NCBI RefSeq assembly: GCF_022513585.1
Contig: NZ_JAKWBF010000012.1
Span: forward strand, 1-64,000
Direction of reading: 5' to 3'
Length of the DNA stretch: 64,000 nt
Source: Gordonia gummivorans
GTDB lineage: Bacteria > Actinomycetota > Actinomycetes > Mycobacteriales > Mycobacteriaceae
Shown piece after piece: positions 43,534-52,494 of the stretch. The notes under the pieces were generated by a model. It did no database searches, was not told the DNA's origin, and was given only the letters and a program-made list of their open reading frames with translations. Both the position numbers and the translations under genes were made by a program. The number at the start of each line of letters is the position of its first letter. Position 1 is the stretch's first letter.

Positions 43534-43677
43534 CGATGTCACGATCACCAACCTAGTGGTACGAGTCCGGCACGGTCGATCAAGATCGCTCGACAGGTCG
43601 TTGCCACTGATAAGCTCCCTGAGCACTTGTTCATACGCACGCGCTGGGTCGCGTGCGGGCGTAGAGGTAGACGTTCT

Positions 43678-44310
43678 GTGGCACGGATGTCGGTCGACGA
43701 GCGACGCAGGGCGCTCATCGAGTCAGCGTTTCGCGTAATTGCCGACCACGGCGTGGAGGGGGCCACGACGCGGCGGATCTGCGCTCACGCGGGGATGCCC
43801 CTCGCGAGCTTTCACTATGCGTTCGAGAGCCGAACGGCCTTGCTCAGCGCCGTGATGGAGACTGCGGTACCCACCGACATCACGGAAATGCTCGACACGG
43901 TGATTCACGACACCGACGTCGATAATGCAGATAGCAACAGCAAACGCCTCGGGATGCAGGAGAACATGGAACGTCAGCTGACGACGTTCTTCGATCTGGT
44001 GAAGGCCGACCCCGGGCGCACACAGGCGACCATCTCGCTGGGCATCTACGCACACAACCATCCGGAGCTGCAGAGCTACGGCAAGCGGATGTACGAGAAG
44101 CAGTTCGAGGTGGCTGCCGTCGCGTTGCGGATTGCCGCGGAACGGTCGGGGGTGCGGTGGAGTCAACCACCCGAGACGCTGGGTCCCACCGTGATCGCCA
44201 CCACCAACTCGATCACCCTGATCTATCTGAGTACCGCCGACGAGGAGGTGATCCGCTCGGTCATGACGTCGGCCGTGCGGGCGATGATGACCTATGTCGT
44301 CGAGGACTGA
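43678..44310 (+). CDS. TetR-family regulator
   Basis: 210 residues. The helix-turn-helix is SVDERRRALIESAFRVIADHG followed by TRRICAHAGMPLASFHYAFESRTALLSAV (about 5-55). The ligand domain is hydrophobic and ends TSAVRAMMTYVVED. The start at GTG 43678 follows GAGGT at 43664-43668; ATG at 43687 is an alternative. It overlaps the downstream deaminase/aldolase gene by 17 bp, so it probably regulates that operon, and it is divergent from the MBL gene. Its ligand is unknown. Confidence 0.82.
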   Translation: MARMSVDERRRALIESAFRVIADHGVEGATTRRICAHAGMPLASFHYAFESRTALLSAVMETAVPTDITEMLDTVIHDTDVDNADSNSKRLGMQENMERQLTTFFDLVKADPGRTQATISLGIYAHNHPELQSYGKRMYEKQFEVAAVALRIAAERSGVRWSQPPETLGPTVIATTNSITLIYLSTADEEVIRSVMTSAVRAMMTYVVED

Positions 44311-45556
44311 TCCGCACTCTCTGGTCTGGTCCGACGATCCCGACGCCTACTGGGCGGGAATCGACCGGGCGGTCCGCGACGCCGGACTCGACGCGCCCGT
44401 CCTCGCTCTCGATCGCAGAGCACTGGACCACAACGTCGCCGACCTGACCGCCCGGGCCGGATCGGTTCCGATCCGGATCGCGTCGAAGTCGCTGCGGGTG
44501 CGGTCGGTCATCGATGACGTGCTGCGCCGGCCCGGTTTCGCCGGCGTCCTGGCCTACGATCTCGCCGAAGCCGTCTGGTTGGCAACGGTTTCCGGCGTCG
44601 CGGACGTTCTCGTCGGCTATCCGTCGACGAGGCGCTCGGCGATTGCCGCCCTGGCGGCCGACGAGGTGGCAGCGGCGCAGGTAACGCTCCTTGTCGACTC
44701 GACCGACCAACTCGACCTCATCGACGCGGTCGTGCCAACTGACCGGCGGCCGACGATCCGTGTGGCCATCGACGTCGACGCCTCCTATCGGTTGCTGCAT
44801 GGACGCGTGCACATCGGAGTGCGCCGGTCTCCGGTGCACAGCCGGACCGATGCGGTGCGCCTGGCCAGGCAGATCGCTGCGCGGCCCGGATTTCGGCTCG
44901 TCGGCGCGATGTCGTACGAGGCCCAGGTCGCCGGGGTCGGCGACGCGGTCGAATCATCGGCACTGCGCAACCGGGCGGTCGCGCTGATGCAGCGCAGATC
45001 GATGGCCGAACTGCGCCGTCGCCGCGGCAGCATCATCGCGGCGCTGCGCGAGGTTGCCGATCTCGAGATCGTCAACGCGGGCGGCACCGGTTCGATCGAG
45101 GAGACCGCGCGCGACCGTTCGATCACCGACATCGCCGCCGGCAGCGGGCTTTTCGGCGGTCACCTGTTCGACGGATACCGGCGATTCCGGCCGGCGCCAG
45201 CCCTGGGCTTCGGTCTGGACGTGGTCCGCCGCCCGGCCACCGACATCGCGACCTGTGCGGGCGGCGGATGGATCGCGTCCGGACCGCCCGGCTCGGACCG
45301 TCAACCGAAGCCGGTGTGGCCCAGCGGACTTGGATTCCTCGGCACAGAAGGGGCCGGCGAGGTTCAAACGCCCTTGCGTGGCCGGTCCGCCACAAAGCTG
45401 AGCATCGGCGACCGAGTGTGGTTCCGGCACACGAAATCCGGCGAGGCATGTGAGCGGGCCACCGAGGTGGCCTTGATCGAACGGGACGACGACGGCACCA
45501 CCCGGGTACGCGACGTCGTCCCGACCTATCGGGGTGAGGGACAGTGCTTTCTATAA
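44294..45556 (+). CDS. PLP-dependent amino acid deaminase/aldolase (alanine-racemase-fold)
   Basis: 420 residues. The N-terminal TIM barrel of the alanine-racemase/D-threonine-aldolase fold carries the PLP lysine K65 in RIASKSLRVRSV. VRVAIDVDASYR-like strands, GTGSIEE and a C-terminal beta domain ending in RGEGQCFL follow. Relatives deaminate or cleave beta-hydroxy-D-amino acids; a similar gene (Rv1769) lies near the gulonolactone oxidase in M. tuberculosis, from memory. It overlaps the TetR gene upstream by 17 bp and the lactone oxidase downstream by 13 bp, so all three form one unit. Confidence 0.78.
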   Translation: MSSRTDPHSLVWSDDPDAYWAGIDRAVRDAGLDAPVLALDRRALDHNVADLTARAGSVPIRIASKSLRVRSVIDDVLRRPGFAGVLAYDLAEAVWLATVSGVADVLVGYPSTRRSAIAALAADEVAAAQVTLLVDSTDQLDLIDAVVPTDRRPTIRVAIDVDASYRLLHGRVHIGVRRSPVHSRTDAVRLARQIAARPGFRLVGAMSYEAQVAGVGDAVESSALRNRAVALMQRRSMAELRRRRGSIIAALREVADLEIVNAGGTGSIEETARDRSITDIAAGSGLFGGHLFDGYRRFRPAPALGFGLDVVRRPATDIATCAGGGWIASGPPGSDRQPKPVWPSGLGFLGTEGAGEVQTPLRGRSATKLSIGDRVWFRHTKSGEACERATEVALIERDDDGTTRVRDVVPTYRGEGQCFL

Positions 45557-46884
45557 CGCAGGGGTCGGCAACGCCGGTGTGGCGCAACTGGGGTGGAACC
45601 CAGTCGGCGGCACCCTCTCTGGTGGTGACGCCGCACGACACCGCAGAGCTCGTCGAGGTGATCACCCGGGCCCGCTCCGATGGGCGCACCGTCAAACCGG
45701 CGGGCGCCGGGCACAGCTTCTCCGGCATCGGGGTGCCCGGCGACATCCTCGTGGACCTCTCTGCCATGCGCGGTCTCATCGAGGCCGACGCCGACCGGTC
45801 GCGGGTCACCCTTCGCGGCGGCACGCACCTGTTCGAGATCCCGGAACTCCTTGCTCCACACCGGCTTGCGATGGCCAATCTCGGTGACGTGGACCGGCAG
45901 ACGATCACCGGCGCGACGTCGACCGGCACGCACGGCACCGGCCTTCGGTTCGGCGGCATCAGCACGCAGGTGGTCGGCGCCACCATCGTCACCGGCACCG
46001 GCGCGGTGCGGACCATCGGCGAGGACGACCCGGACCTGCCCGCAGTTGCACTGGGGCTCGGCGCTCTCGGCGTTGTCGTCGACCTGACCCTGGCGTGCGT
46101 GCCGGCCTTCTACATGCGCGCGGAGGAACTGCCCGTGTCGGCGGACGATGCGATCGACGGCTTCCTCGAGCGGGTCCACGCACACGACCATCACGAGTTC
46201 TACTGGTTTCCGCACACCAATTGTGCTCTCGCCAAGACGAACACCCGACTCGGACCCATCGCCGAGGTGTCCGGCCCCGGACGGGTGCGGCGGTGGATCG
46301 ACGACGAACTGCTCAGCAACAAGCTCTATCACGGCATGTGCGAGATCGGAAGGCGGATACCGTCCGCCGTGCCCACCATCGCCCAGGTCGCCGGTCGAGC
46401 GCTGTCGGCCCGCACGTACACCGATACCTCGACCCGGGTGTTCATCTCGTCGCGCACCGTCCGATTCCGCGAGATGGAGTACGCGGTCGAGCTCGACGCG
46501 ATTCCCGATGTGCTGCACGAGATTCGGACGATGATCGATCGGCGGCGGTATCGGGTGAGCTTCCCCATCGAGGTACGGGCCGCGGCCGCCGACGATCTGA
46601 TGCTGTCGACCGCTTCCGGTGGCGCGCGCGGTTACGTCGCGGTGCACCGGTATCACCGCGACAACCCGGCCGATGCCGCCGCCTACTTCGCCGATGTCGA
46701 GGCCATCATGGTCGAGCACCGCGGTCGACCGCACTGGGGCAAAATGCACACACGCGACGCCGAATACTTGCGTGGCGTCTACCCCCGGTTCGACGAATTC
46801 CTCTCGGTGCGTGACCGATTCGATCCCGACCGGATGTTCACCAACCCCTACCTCGACCGCGTGCTCGGCCCCACCGCTGTCTGA
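45544..46884 (+). CDS. L-gulono-1,4-lactone/D-arabinono-1,4-lactone oxidase-like flavoenzyme
   Basis: 446 residues. The FAD-binding VAO-type N-terminus has PAGAGHSFSGIG, with H57 at the place where lactone oxidases attach FAD covalently, and ITGATSTGTHGTG. The C-terminal ALO domain ends RPHWGKMHT ... RMFTNPYLDRVLG, the usual HWxK motif. It matches the M. tuberculosis Rv1771 type. It oxidises an aldonolactone, with ascorbate-like product in plants and animals; the actinobacterial role is uncertain. Start GTG 45544, overlapping the upstream gene by 13 bp. Confidence 0.85.
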   Translation: MLSITQGSATPVWRNWGGTQSAAPSLVVTPHDTAELVEVITRARSDGRTVKPAGAGHSFSGIGVPGDILVDLSAMRGLIEADADRSRVTLRGGTHLFEIPELLAPHRLAMANLGDVDRQTITGATSTGTHGTGLRFGGISTQVVGATIVTGTGAVRTIGEDDPDLPAVALGLGALGVVVDLTLACVPAFYMRAEELPVSADDAIDGFLERVHAHDHHEFYWFPHTNCALAKTNTRLGPIAEVSGPGRVRRWIDDELLSNKLYHGMCEIGRRIPSAVPTIAQVAGRALSARTYTDTSTRVFISSRTVRFREMEYAVELDAIPDVLHEIRTMIDRRRYRVSFPIEVRAAAADDLMLSTASGGARGYVAVHRYHRDNPADAAAYFADVEAIMVEHRGRPHWGKMHTRDAEYLRGVYPRFDEFLSVRDRFDPDRMFTNPYLDRVLGPTAV

Positions 46885-46900
46885 GGCGCGACGGAGACCA

Positions 46901-46938
46901 CTCGGCCCACCTCAGCTCAGGAGCGGAAGTGGGCCGAG
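46901..46938. terminator. Bidirectional hairpin between convergent genes
   Basis: CTCGGCCCAC (46901-46910) pairs perfectly with GTGGGCCGAG (46929-46938) around an 18-base loop, 16 bp after the lactone oxidase stop codon and 5 bp before the stop codon of the permease gene. No T-tract; actinobacterial terminators often lack one. Confidence 0.6.
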
Positions 46939-46943
46939 GACGA

Positions 46944-48728
46944 TCAGTCGGTCGGCTCCTTCTCCGCCGACTCCGCCGGGGCATCCACCGCGATGTCCGA
47001 CGTCGCCGACGCGGACACGGGCGGCTGAGCGGGCAGCACGTGCTCGCCGGTCTTGTCACATGACAACGCCAACGAGCTGATGTACTGCTTCTCCCCGTTC
47101 GGCCCCGGTACCGCCGAGGCGATCATGTCGGGCCGTTCGAACTCGATGCCGGTGACACAGCACAACAGTCGCACGTCGGTCGGATTGCCGTGTTCGTCGT
47201 ACATCGGGATGTCGATACCGTCGTCGGTGCGGCGCAGGTAGTACTTGCCCTTGGTCGCGAGCGCGATGATGGGCGGCAGCACGAGCGCGAGCACCAAGGC
47301 CACCAGCGGCGAGTACGGCTGGATGGTGTCCCCGAAGACATGGAAGTAAACCATGATCGACAGGGTGCCGGAGACGATCACCGACACGAAGCCGACCGGG
47401 TTGAAGTTGTAGAGCATGCCGCGCCGGAACTCGGGTTCCTTCGGTGAGATCTTCAGTAGGTACTTGTTGATCGCGATGTCGGAGGCGACGGTCACGATCC
47501 AGGCGATTGCCAGGTTGGCGTAGAAGTTCAGCAGTTCGTTGAGGAAGCTGAACATGTTTGCCTCCATCAGCACGATGGCGATGGTGACGTTGAAGACCAG
47601 GAACACCAGACGTCCTGGGTAGGTCTTGGTGACACGCGTGAAACTGTTGGTCCAGGCGAGCGAGCCCGAATACGCGTTGGTCACGTTGATCTTCACTTGA
47701 CTGATGACCACGAGGATCACCGCCAGCGTCATGGCCAGCCAGTGCGGCATGAACTCTTCGTACACGGCCAGGAACTGGTGCACGGGCTCATTGGCCACTC
47801 CAGCCGACTCGGCGAAGTTCATGATGAGGTACACCGCGAGGAAGAGACCGACGACCTGCTTGATGGCACCGAAGATGACCCAGCCGGGACCGGCGGTCAG
47901 CACGGCGGTCCACCACTTGCGGCTGTTCTCAGGGGTTTTCGGCGGCATGAAGCGCAGGTAGTCGATCTGTTCGGCGATCTGCGCGATCAGCGACAGACAG
48001 ACACCGGCGGCGAGCATGGTGCCGGCAAATGAGACCCCGTGCCCGGCTTGGCCGTCGGTGCCACCACTGAAGGAGAGGAAATCACCGATGGCATCGGGGT
48101 GTTTGAAGACCAGGTACAGGAAGGGCGCGACCATCATCAGCAACCACAGCGGAGTCGTCCAGACCTGCAATTTCGCAAGGGTGTTCATGCCGTAGATCAC
48201 CAGTGGGATGATCAGCACCGACGACGCCAGATAACCGAGCCACAGCGGGATGTTGAGGCCGAGCTTGAGGCCCTGGGCCATGATCGACCCCTCGAGCGCG
48301 AAGAAGATGAATGTGAACGACGCAAAGATCACGTTGGTCAGGACTGACCCGTAGTAGCCGAATCCACTTCCGCGCGTTATGAGGTCGAGGTCGATGTTGT
48401 ACCGGGCCGCGTAGTACGACAGCGGGTAGCCGGTGAGCATGATGACGATCGCGAAGAACAGGATGCCCCAGAGGGCGTTACCCGTTCCGTTGGCGATGCC
48501 GATGTTGGCGCCGATCGCGAAGTCGGCGAGGTAGGCGATACCGCCGAGCGCGGAGATCGCGACGACGCCGGGACCCCATTTGCGGTAGCTGCGCGGCGCA
48601 AACCGCAGTGTGTAGTCCTCGAGCGATTCTCGCGCCGCGGCGGCTGCTGCACCGGTGGCGATGATGCTGTGTTCTGCGTTCTCGATATCACCGATGTCTT
48701 CGGTGAAATGATGAGCTTCCTTCGACAT
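46944..48728 (-). CDS. NCS1-family nucleobase:cation symporter
   Basis: 594 residues with about 12 transmembrane helices, the length and fold of purine/cytosine permeases. The early pattern RFAPRSYRKWGPGVVAISALGGIAYLADFAIGANIG (TM1 unwound helix) and QVKINVTNAYSGSLAW in the middle are typical. The C-terminal cytoplasmic tail (about 500-594) is unusually long and ends in an Ala/Glu-rich stretch. It imports a nucleobase or related compound with a cation; the substrate cannot be assigned. ATG at 48728; the flanking 130 bp upstream is empty. Confidence 0.83.
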   Translation of the reverse strand: MSKEAHHFTEDIGDIENAEHSIIATGAAAAAARESLEDYTLRFAPRSYRKWGPGVVAISALGGIAYLADFAIGANIGIANGTGNALWGILFFAIVIMLTGYPLSYYAARYNIDLDLITRGSGFGYYGSVLTNVIFASFTFIFFALEGSIMAQGLKLGLNIPLWLGYLASSVLIIPLVIYGMNTLAKLQVWTTPLWLLMMVAPFLYLVFKHPDAIGDFLSFSGGTDGQAGHGVSFAGTMLAAGVCLSLIAQIAEQIDYLRFMPPKTPENSRKWWTAVLTAGPGWVIFGAIKQVVGLFLAVYLIMNFAESAGVANEPVHQFLAVYEEFMPHWLAMTLAVILVVISQVKINVTNAYSGSLAWTNSFTRVTKTYPGRLVFLVFNVTIAIVLMEANMFSFLNELLNFYANLAIAWIVTVASDIAINKYLLKISPKEPEFRRGMLYNFNPVGFVSVIVSGTLSIMVYFHVFGDTIQPYSPLVALVLALVLPPIIALATKGKYYLRRTDDGIDIPMYDEHGNPTDVRLLCCVTGIEFERPDMIASAVPGPNGEKQYISSLALSCDKTGEHVLPAQPPVSASATSDIAVDAPAESAEKEPTD

Positions 48729-48860
48729 ACTTCTCCCCTGCTATGTGACGGGATTGCCTGAAGGGAAGCTAAGGATCGCGTGTTTCGGTCAGTTGATCGA
48801 AATGTTTCCGCGAGGATAATTCGGGCCAGATGTCCGATATGTCGGGATAATCGATGCCTG

Positions 48861-49610
48861 TCAGGCGCCGATGAACTTGGGGGCCCGCTTCTCGGTCCGC
48901 GCCGCGCGACCCTCCTGCAGATCCGCACTCTCCCAAGCGCGCATCATTGCCGCGAGGCGCTCCTCGGGGGCGGCATCGCGCGCGCCGTCACCGTTGAGGA
49001 CGAGCTTGTAGTGCTGAAGGGTGAGCGGCGCGAACGCTGCGATCGTCGACGCCCAGTGCTGCGCGTCAGCGAGATCGCCGATGCGGTTGGCGAATCCAAG
49101 TTGGTGGGCCCGGTCTGACGTGAGCGGATCGCAGCCGATCAGCATGCCGCGCGCATGCCCGGCACCAACCAGCGACACCAGCCGTCGAATCGTCCACTCA
49201 TCAACCGCCACGCCGATCTTCGCGGCCGGAATACCGGCCAGAGCGTCGGGCGCCATCACCCGTAGGTCGGCGGCCATCGCCAGTTGCAGGCCCGCGCCGA
49301 GCGCGCTCCCGTTCAGTGCGGCGATCACGGGCACCGGCGTCGACTCGATCTGCCGCAACGTGGCGATCAGCTTGTCGAGGAACGACTTGTCGTACACGGG
49401 TCCCGAAAGGTCGGCACCCGCGGAGAACACATGACCGCGACCGGTCAGCACGATCGCGCGGGCCCCCTGCTCGACCGCCCGGGAAAAGCCCTCCGCCAGT
49501 TCGGAGACCATGGCTTCATCGAGCGCGTTGCGCTTGTCTACGCGATCCAACTCGATCGTGACGACGGCATCTTGCGTACTGAAGTGAATCCGCTGAGCTG
49601 AACTGACCAT
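48861..49610 (-). CDS. Enoyl-CoA hydratase/isomerase (crotonase family)
   Basis: 249 residues. Crotonase motifs are ALDEAMVSELAEGF, VFSAGADLSG (first oxyanion loop), ALNGSALGAGLQLAMAADLRVM (second) and PAAKIGVAVDEWTIRRLVSLVG. It probably hydrates or isomerises an acyl-CoA in fatty-acid or steroid breakdown. ATG at 49610 is preferred; the frame is open for 31 upstream codons that overlap the divergent FAD oxidoreductase region. The start is 76 bp from the GTG of that gene. Confidence 0.85.
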   Translation of the reverse strand: MVSSAQRIHFSTQDAVVTIELDRVDKRNALDEAMVSELAEGFSRAVEQGARAIVLTGRGHVFSAGADLSGPVYDKSFLDKLIATLRQIESTPVPVIAALNGSALGAGLQLAMAADLRVMAPDALAGIPAAKIGVAVDEWTIRRLVSLVGAGHARGMLIGCDPLTSDRAHQLGFANRIGDLADAQHWASTIAAFAPLTLQHYKLVLNGDGARDAAPEERLAAMMRAWESADLQEGRAARTEKRAPKFIGA

Positions 49611-49686
49611 GCGCGGAAGCCTACCGATCGCTGTGCCCGCCGGTGTCGCGCAGGTCAATTTTCTCTTGCCATGCCAGGCTTGCAGA

Positions 49687-50793
49687 GTGGACAACACCGC
49701 CAAATCCGACGTGCTGGTGATCGGTGGGGGCCAAGCGGGCTTGTCGGCAGCCTACTTCTTGCAGCGTTTCGGCCTCGACGACCGGTATCTCGTCGTCGAC
49801 CACGCCCCTCACCCTGGTGGCGCTTGGCAGTTCCGCTGGCCGACGCTCACGCTGGCCGCAGCCAACCACGTCCACGATCTTCCCGGATACGGATTGATCG
49901 AGGCGCTCGGTGTCGAGTGCGACGAGTTCCCGGCACGAACGGCAGTACCCGAATATTTCGGCAAGTACGAGAAGAAGTTTGGCCTACGCGTCGAGCGTCC
50001 CGTGCACGTGCGCTCGGTCCACCACGATGCCGACGGGTTCTTGTCGACGCGCGACGATGGCCGCGAGGTGCGGTCGCAACTCATCGTCAACGCCACCGGC
50101 ACCTGGGATCGTCCGTTCATCCCACATGTGCCCGGTGCCGCGGATTTCGGTGGGCGACAACTGCACACCCACGATTACACCGGCCCCGACGAGTTCGCCG
50201 GCAAACGGGTCCTGGTGGTAGGTGCGGGCATCTCCGCGATCCAACTTCTCATCGAGATCGCACGTGAATCCGAAGGCGCACAGACCTTCTGGTGCTCACG
50301 CACCGAACCGGTGTTCAATCCCCGCCCGTTCTCGCCCGAGCAGGGGCGGGAAGCGGTGGCCCGCGTCGAACGTCGCGTCCGCGCGGGCCTGCCCCCGACA
50401 TCGGTGGTCTCGGTGACCGGGCTGGCGCTCACGCCGGCGGTCGCAGCGGCCCGCGACGACGGAATCCTCACGTGGCGACCGATGTTCACCCGAATCACCG
50501 AGACCGGTGTGTGCTGGGACTGCGACGAGGGCCGCGACCACCTCGACGTCGACGTGATCTTCTGGAACACCGGATTCCGCAGCGCCCTCGACCATCTCGC
50601 GCCGCTGCATCTGCGTGGACCGGGCGGCGGCATCACCATGACCGGACGTCTCGCCACCGTCGTCGAATCCGATCCCCGCGTCCAACTTCTCGGATACGGA
50701 CCGTCGGCGTCGACCATCGGCGCGAACCGCGCCGGGCGCGAGGCCGCCCGCGTGGCTCGCGATCTGCTCGCGAGACCCTCCTCCGCCGGCTGA
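49687..50793 (+). CDS. FAD/NAD(P)-dependent oxidoreductase (flavin monooxygenase-like)
   Basis: 368 residues. DVLVIGGGQAGLSAAYFL is the first dinucleotide-binding motif and VLVVGAGISAIQLL the second, with ATGTWDRPFIP between and WNTGFRSALDHL near the end, as in flavin monooxygenases of the YpdA/CzcO group. The start is GTG 49687, because the frame upstream has no match; it lies 76 bp from the crotonase gene start. It may hydroxylate or detoxify a lipophilic compound; substrate unknown. Repeat A5 begins 18 bp after its stop codon. Confidence 0.82.
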   Translation: MDNTAKSDVLVIGGGQAGLSAAYFLQRFGLDDRYLVVDHAPHPGGAWQFRWPTLTLAAANHVHDLPGYGLIEALGVECDEFPARTAVPEYFGKYEKKFGLRVERPVHVRSVHHDADGFLSTRDDGREVRSQLIVNATGTWDRPFIPHVPGAADFGGRQLHTHDYTGPDEFAGKRVLVVGAGISAIQLLIEIARESEGAQTFWCSRTEPVFNPRPFSPEQGREAVARVERRVRAGLPPTSVVSVTGLALTPAVAAARDDGILTWRPMFTRITETGVCWDCDEGRDHLDVDVIFWNTGFRSALDHLAPLHLRGPGGGITMTGRLATVVESDPRVQLLGYGPSASTIGANRAGREAARVARDLLARPSSAG

Positions 50794-50811
50794 CGTGCGA
50801 GCCAATCCGTT

Positions 50812-50916
50812 GGATGTCTGTACGCCCCAGCCCGTCCAAGTGCACTGTGCACTTGATCTGGCCCCCAGGTACAGATTCCCGCAGTTCAGAAGGCCAAAGC
50901 AGTACGCTCCGATCAG
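50812..50916 (+). repeat. Dispersed repeat A, long copy A5
   Basis: A 105-bp block similar along its length to 9777-9883, including GGATGTCTGTACGCCCCAGC, a GTGCACTGTGCAC palindrome, CCCAGGTACAG and the core GCAGTTCAGAAGGCC. It lies between two convergent genes. The stop codon of the secreted-protein gene (50913-50915 on the minus strand) lies in its terminal GATCAG. Confidence 0.72.
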
Positions 50917-51368
50917 CCGACGCGGAGCTCTTTGCCGCAGTCGCCGTTGGTGCTGCCCGGGCCGATGCTCGAGGTATTCGCCGCAGCGAGAACCAGCGCG
51001 ATCCGCCCCTTGCCGGTCTTCAGATTCGGCACGGTGAGGGTATTGGCAGATCCGACGACCCGCTTACGTACGTCACCGCCACCGTTCTTGCCGGTGTCGA
51101 GATTCGCCCAGGTCACGCGGAAGGTCTGCTGGTATCCCAGCAACGACATCGAGTTGGTCTTCAGGGTGAACGTCACTGTGTCCGAGCCGATCTGGGTCGC
51201 CGACGCGGCGCTGCTCGCCTGGATGACGAACAGGTTCGGATTCGCATAGGTGAACGAGCACAACTGGGTGGTCGCGCCCTGCGCAGGCGCTGACACGGCA
51301 GCGGGCAGGACAGCGGCACCGAGCCCTAGTGCGGAGACAGCGATGGCGGTGCGAGCGGTATTCCTCAC
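50913..51368 (-). CDS. Small secreted protein of unknown function
   Basis: 151 residues. A signal peptide (about 1-30: RNTARTAIAVSALGLGAAVLPAAVSAPAQG) ends in an APA-QGA type cleavage site. The mature part is Ser/Thr/Gly/Asn-rich with two Cys (TQLCSFTY and NGDCGKEL), which could form one disulfide. It resembles many small exported proteins of actinobacteria, but no family can be named. GTG 51368 is set by GGAAG just upstream; 45 nt of extra frame upstream looks like noise. Its stop codon lies in repeat A5. Confidence 0.7.
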   Translation of the reverse strand: MRNTARTAIAVSALGLGAAVLPAAVSAPAQGATTQLCSFTYANPNLFVIQASSAASATQIGSDTVTFTLKTNSMSLLGYQQTFRVTWANLDTGKNGGGDVRKRVVGSANTLTVPNLKTGKGRIALVLAAANTSSIGPGSTNGDCGKELRVG

Positions 51369-51501
51369 GAACTTCCTTTCGTCTGCGGGTGATGTGCGGG
51401 CACTGTCGGCCACGTCACATCGGTCATATCGGGCGACCCACCCAGATCATTAACACAACCGAACAATTCGGCTCCTCAGTGATGGTCGCTGTTGACATTT
51501 C

Positions 51502-51517
51502 GTTGTGTTTTCACAAC
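51502..51517. promoter_or_regulatory. Inverted repeat before the XRE gene, candidate operator
   Basis: GTTGTG-TTTT-CACAAC, perfect 6-bp arms, lies 10 bp before the GTG start; TTGACA at 51492-51497 sits just before it and could be a -35 box. Autoregulation by the XRE protein is an inference. Confidence 0.45.
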
Positions 51518-51527
51518 ACTCTGATAT

Positions 51528-51857
51528 GTGAGTCCAGTACGACGCGGAGACAAGCTCCCGATCTACAACCGCATCGCGGTGCTGCGTGCCGAGCGCAGGA
51601 TGTCGCGGGCCGATCTCGCCGCGCTGGTCGGCATCAATGTTCAGTCGGTCGGCGCACTCGAACGCGGCGACAACTACCCCAGCCTCGACCTCGCGTTCCG
51701 GATCTGCGCGGTCTTCGACCTCCCCGTCGAAGCCGTGTTCAGCCGCACCGAGTTCGGCGCGATGTCGGCCGAGCTCTACCGCCGCACCGCCGAACGCGGC
51801 GACACGCAGATCACCGGCACGAAGACCGACGTCACGATGACACCAGCACCCGACTGA
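51528..51857 (+). CDS. XRE-family transcriptional regulator
   Basis: 109 residues. The HTH is LPIYNRIAVLRAERRMSRADLAALVGINVQSVGALERGDNYPSLDLAFRICAVFDLPVEAVF, a compact Cro/CI-type domain covering most of the protein; the C-terminal 40 residues are charged. The start is GTG 51528. It is 28 bp upstream of a membrane protein gene and then an ABC exporter, so it is the likely regulator of that four-gene unit, with an inverted repeat in front. Confidence 0.83.
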   Translation: MSPVRRGDKLPIYNRIAVLRAERRMSRADLAALVGINVQSVGALERGDNYPSLDLAFRICAVFDLPVEAVFSRTEFGAMSAELYRRTAERGDTQITGTKTDVTMTPAPD

Positions 51858-51885
51858 CACAAGCACCCGACTAGGGAGGTATGCA

Positions 51886-52494
51886 ATGAACGACCCCAAC
51901 GTCGCGATCCCCGCAGAGGCAACACCGGCCCTCTGGCGACGCTACGACGAATGGCGCGGCAATCGATACCTTCAGTTCAATCAGCGTCACGCACATCAGC
52001 TCTCGACGTGGCGCAATCGCCGTGGGTATCGGCGGCTCGTGTTGCTGCTCGCTGTCATGCTCGCCATGATGATCGTGGCGACCGTCATGGCGTTCAGCAG
52101 CCGAACCTGGTTCGTCATCCCATTCCTGGTGGGCCTCGCCGGGGTCATGGCCTCGCTGTATCTGCTGCGCATCGTCACCGGGTCGGTGGCCGACGCCCCG
52201 GTGTCCGCACTCGACGAAATACAACTGGCACAGCGGAACTCGGCGCGTTCGATCGGCCTGTTCGTCATGTTCGTGCTCATGTTCGTCCCGTACCTCGTCC
52301 TCATCGCCCTGAGTATCGGCGACGACCCGGTGTCCGCCGACCTCGTGTACGGCACTGCGGTCCTGCTCATCTCGCTGCTGCTGACCGCGATGTGCGTCCC
52401 GACGATGCTCACCGCCTGGTGGATGAGCGAACCCGACCCCGAGGACCTCGCCATTCCCAAAGATCTCGACGATACCGAAAGGACCACACAGTGA
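51886..52494 (+). CDS. Integral membrane protein of unknown function, partner of ABC exporter
   Basis: 202 residues with four predicted transmembrane helices at about 50-70 (RLVLLLAVMLAMMIVATVMAF), 74-96, 123-143 and 155-178, and charged ends. GGGAGGT precedes ATG 51886. It is translationally coupled to the ATPase gene by a GTGA overlap and lies between the XRE regulator and the ATPase. It has no recognised domain and may be an accessory or sensory subunit of the transporter. Confidence 0.7.
   Translation: MNDPNVAIPAEATPALWRRYDEWRGNRYLQFNQRHAHQLSTWRNRRGYRRLVLLLAVMLAMMIVATVMAFSSRTWFVIPFLVGLAGVMASLYLLRIVTGSVADAPVSALDEIQLAQRNSARSIGLFVMFVLMFVPYLVLIALSIGDDPVSADLVYGTAVLLISLLLTAMCVPTMLTAWWMSEPDPEDLAIPKDLDDTERTTQ

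Noticed and set aside
43534..43626. 31-codon extension of the MBL-fold hydrolase
   Set aside because: Arg-rich, no ribosome site, not needed for the fold; ATG at 43533 is better.
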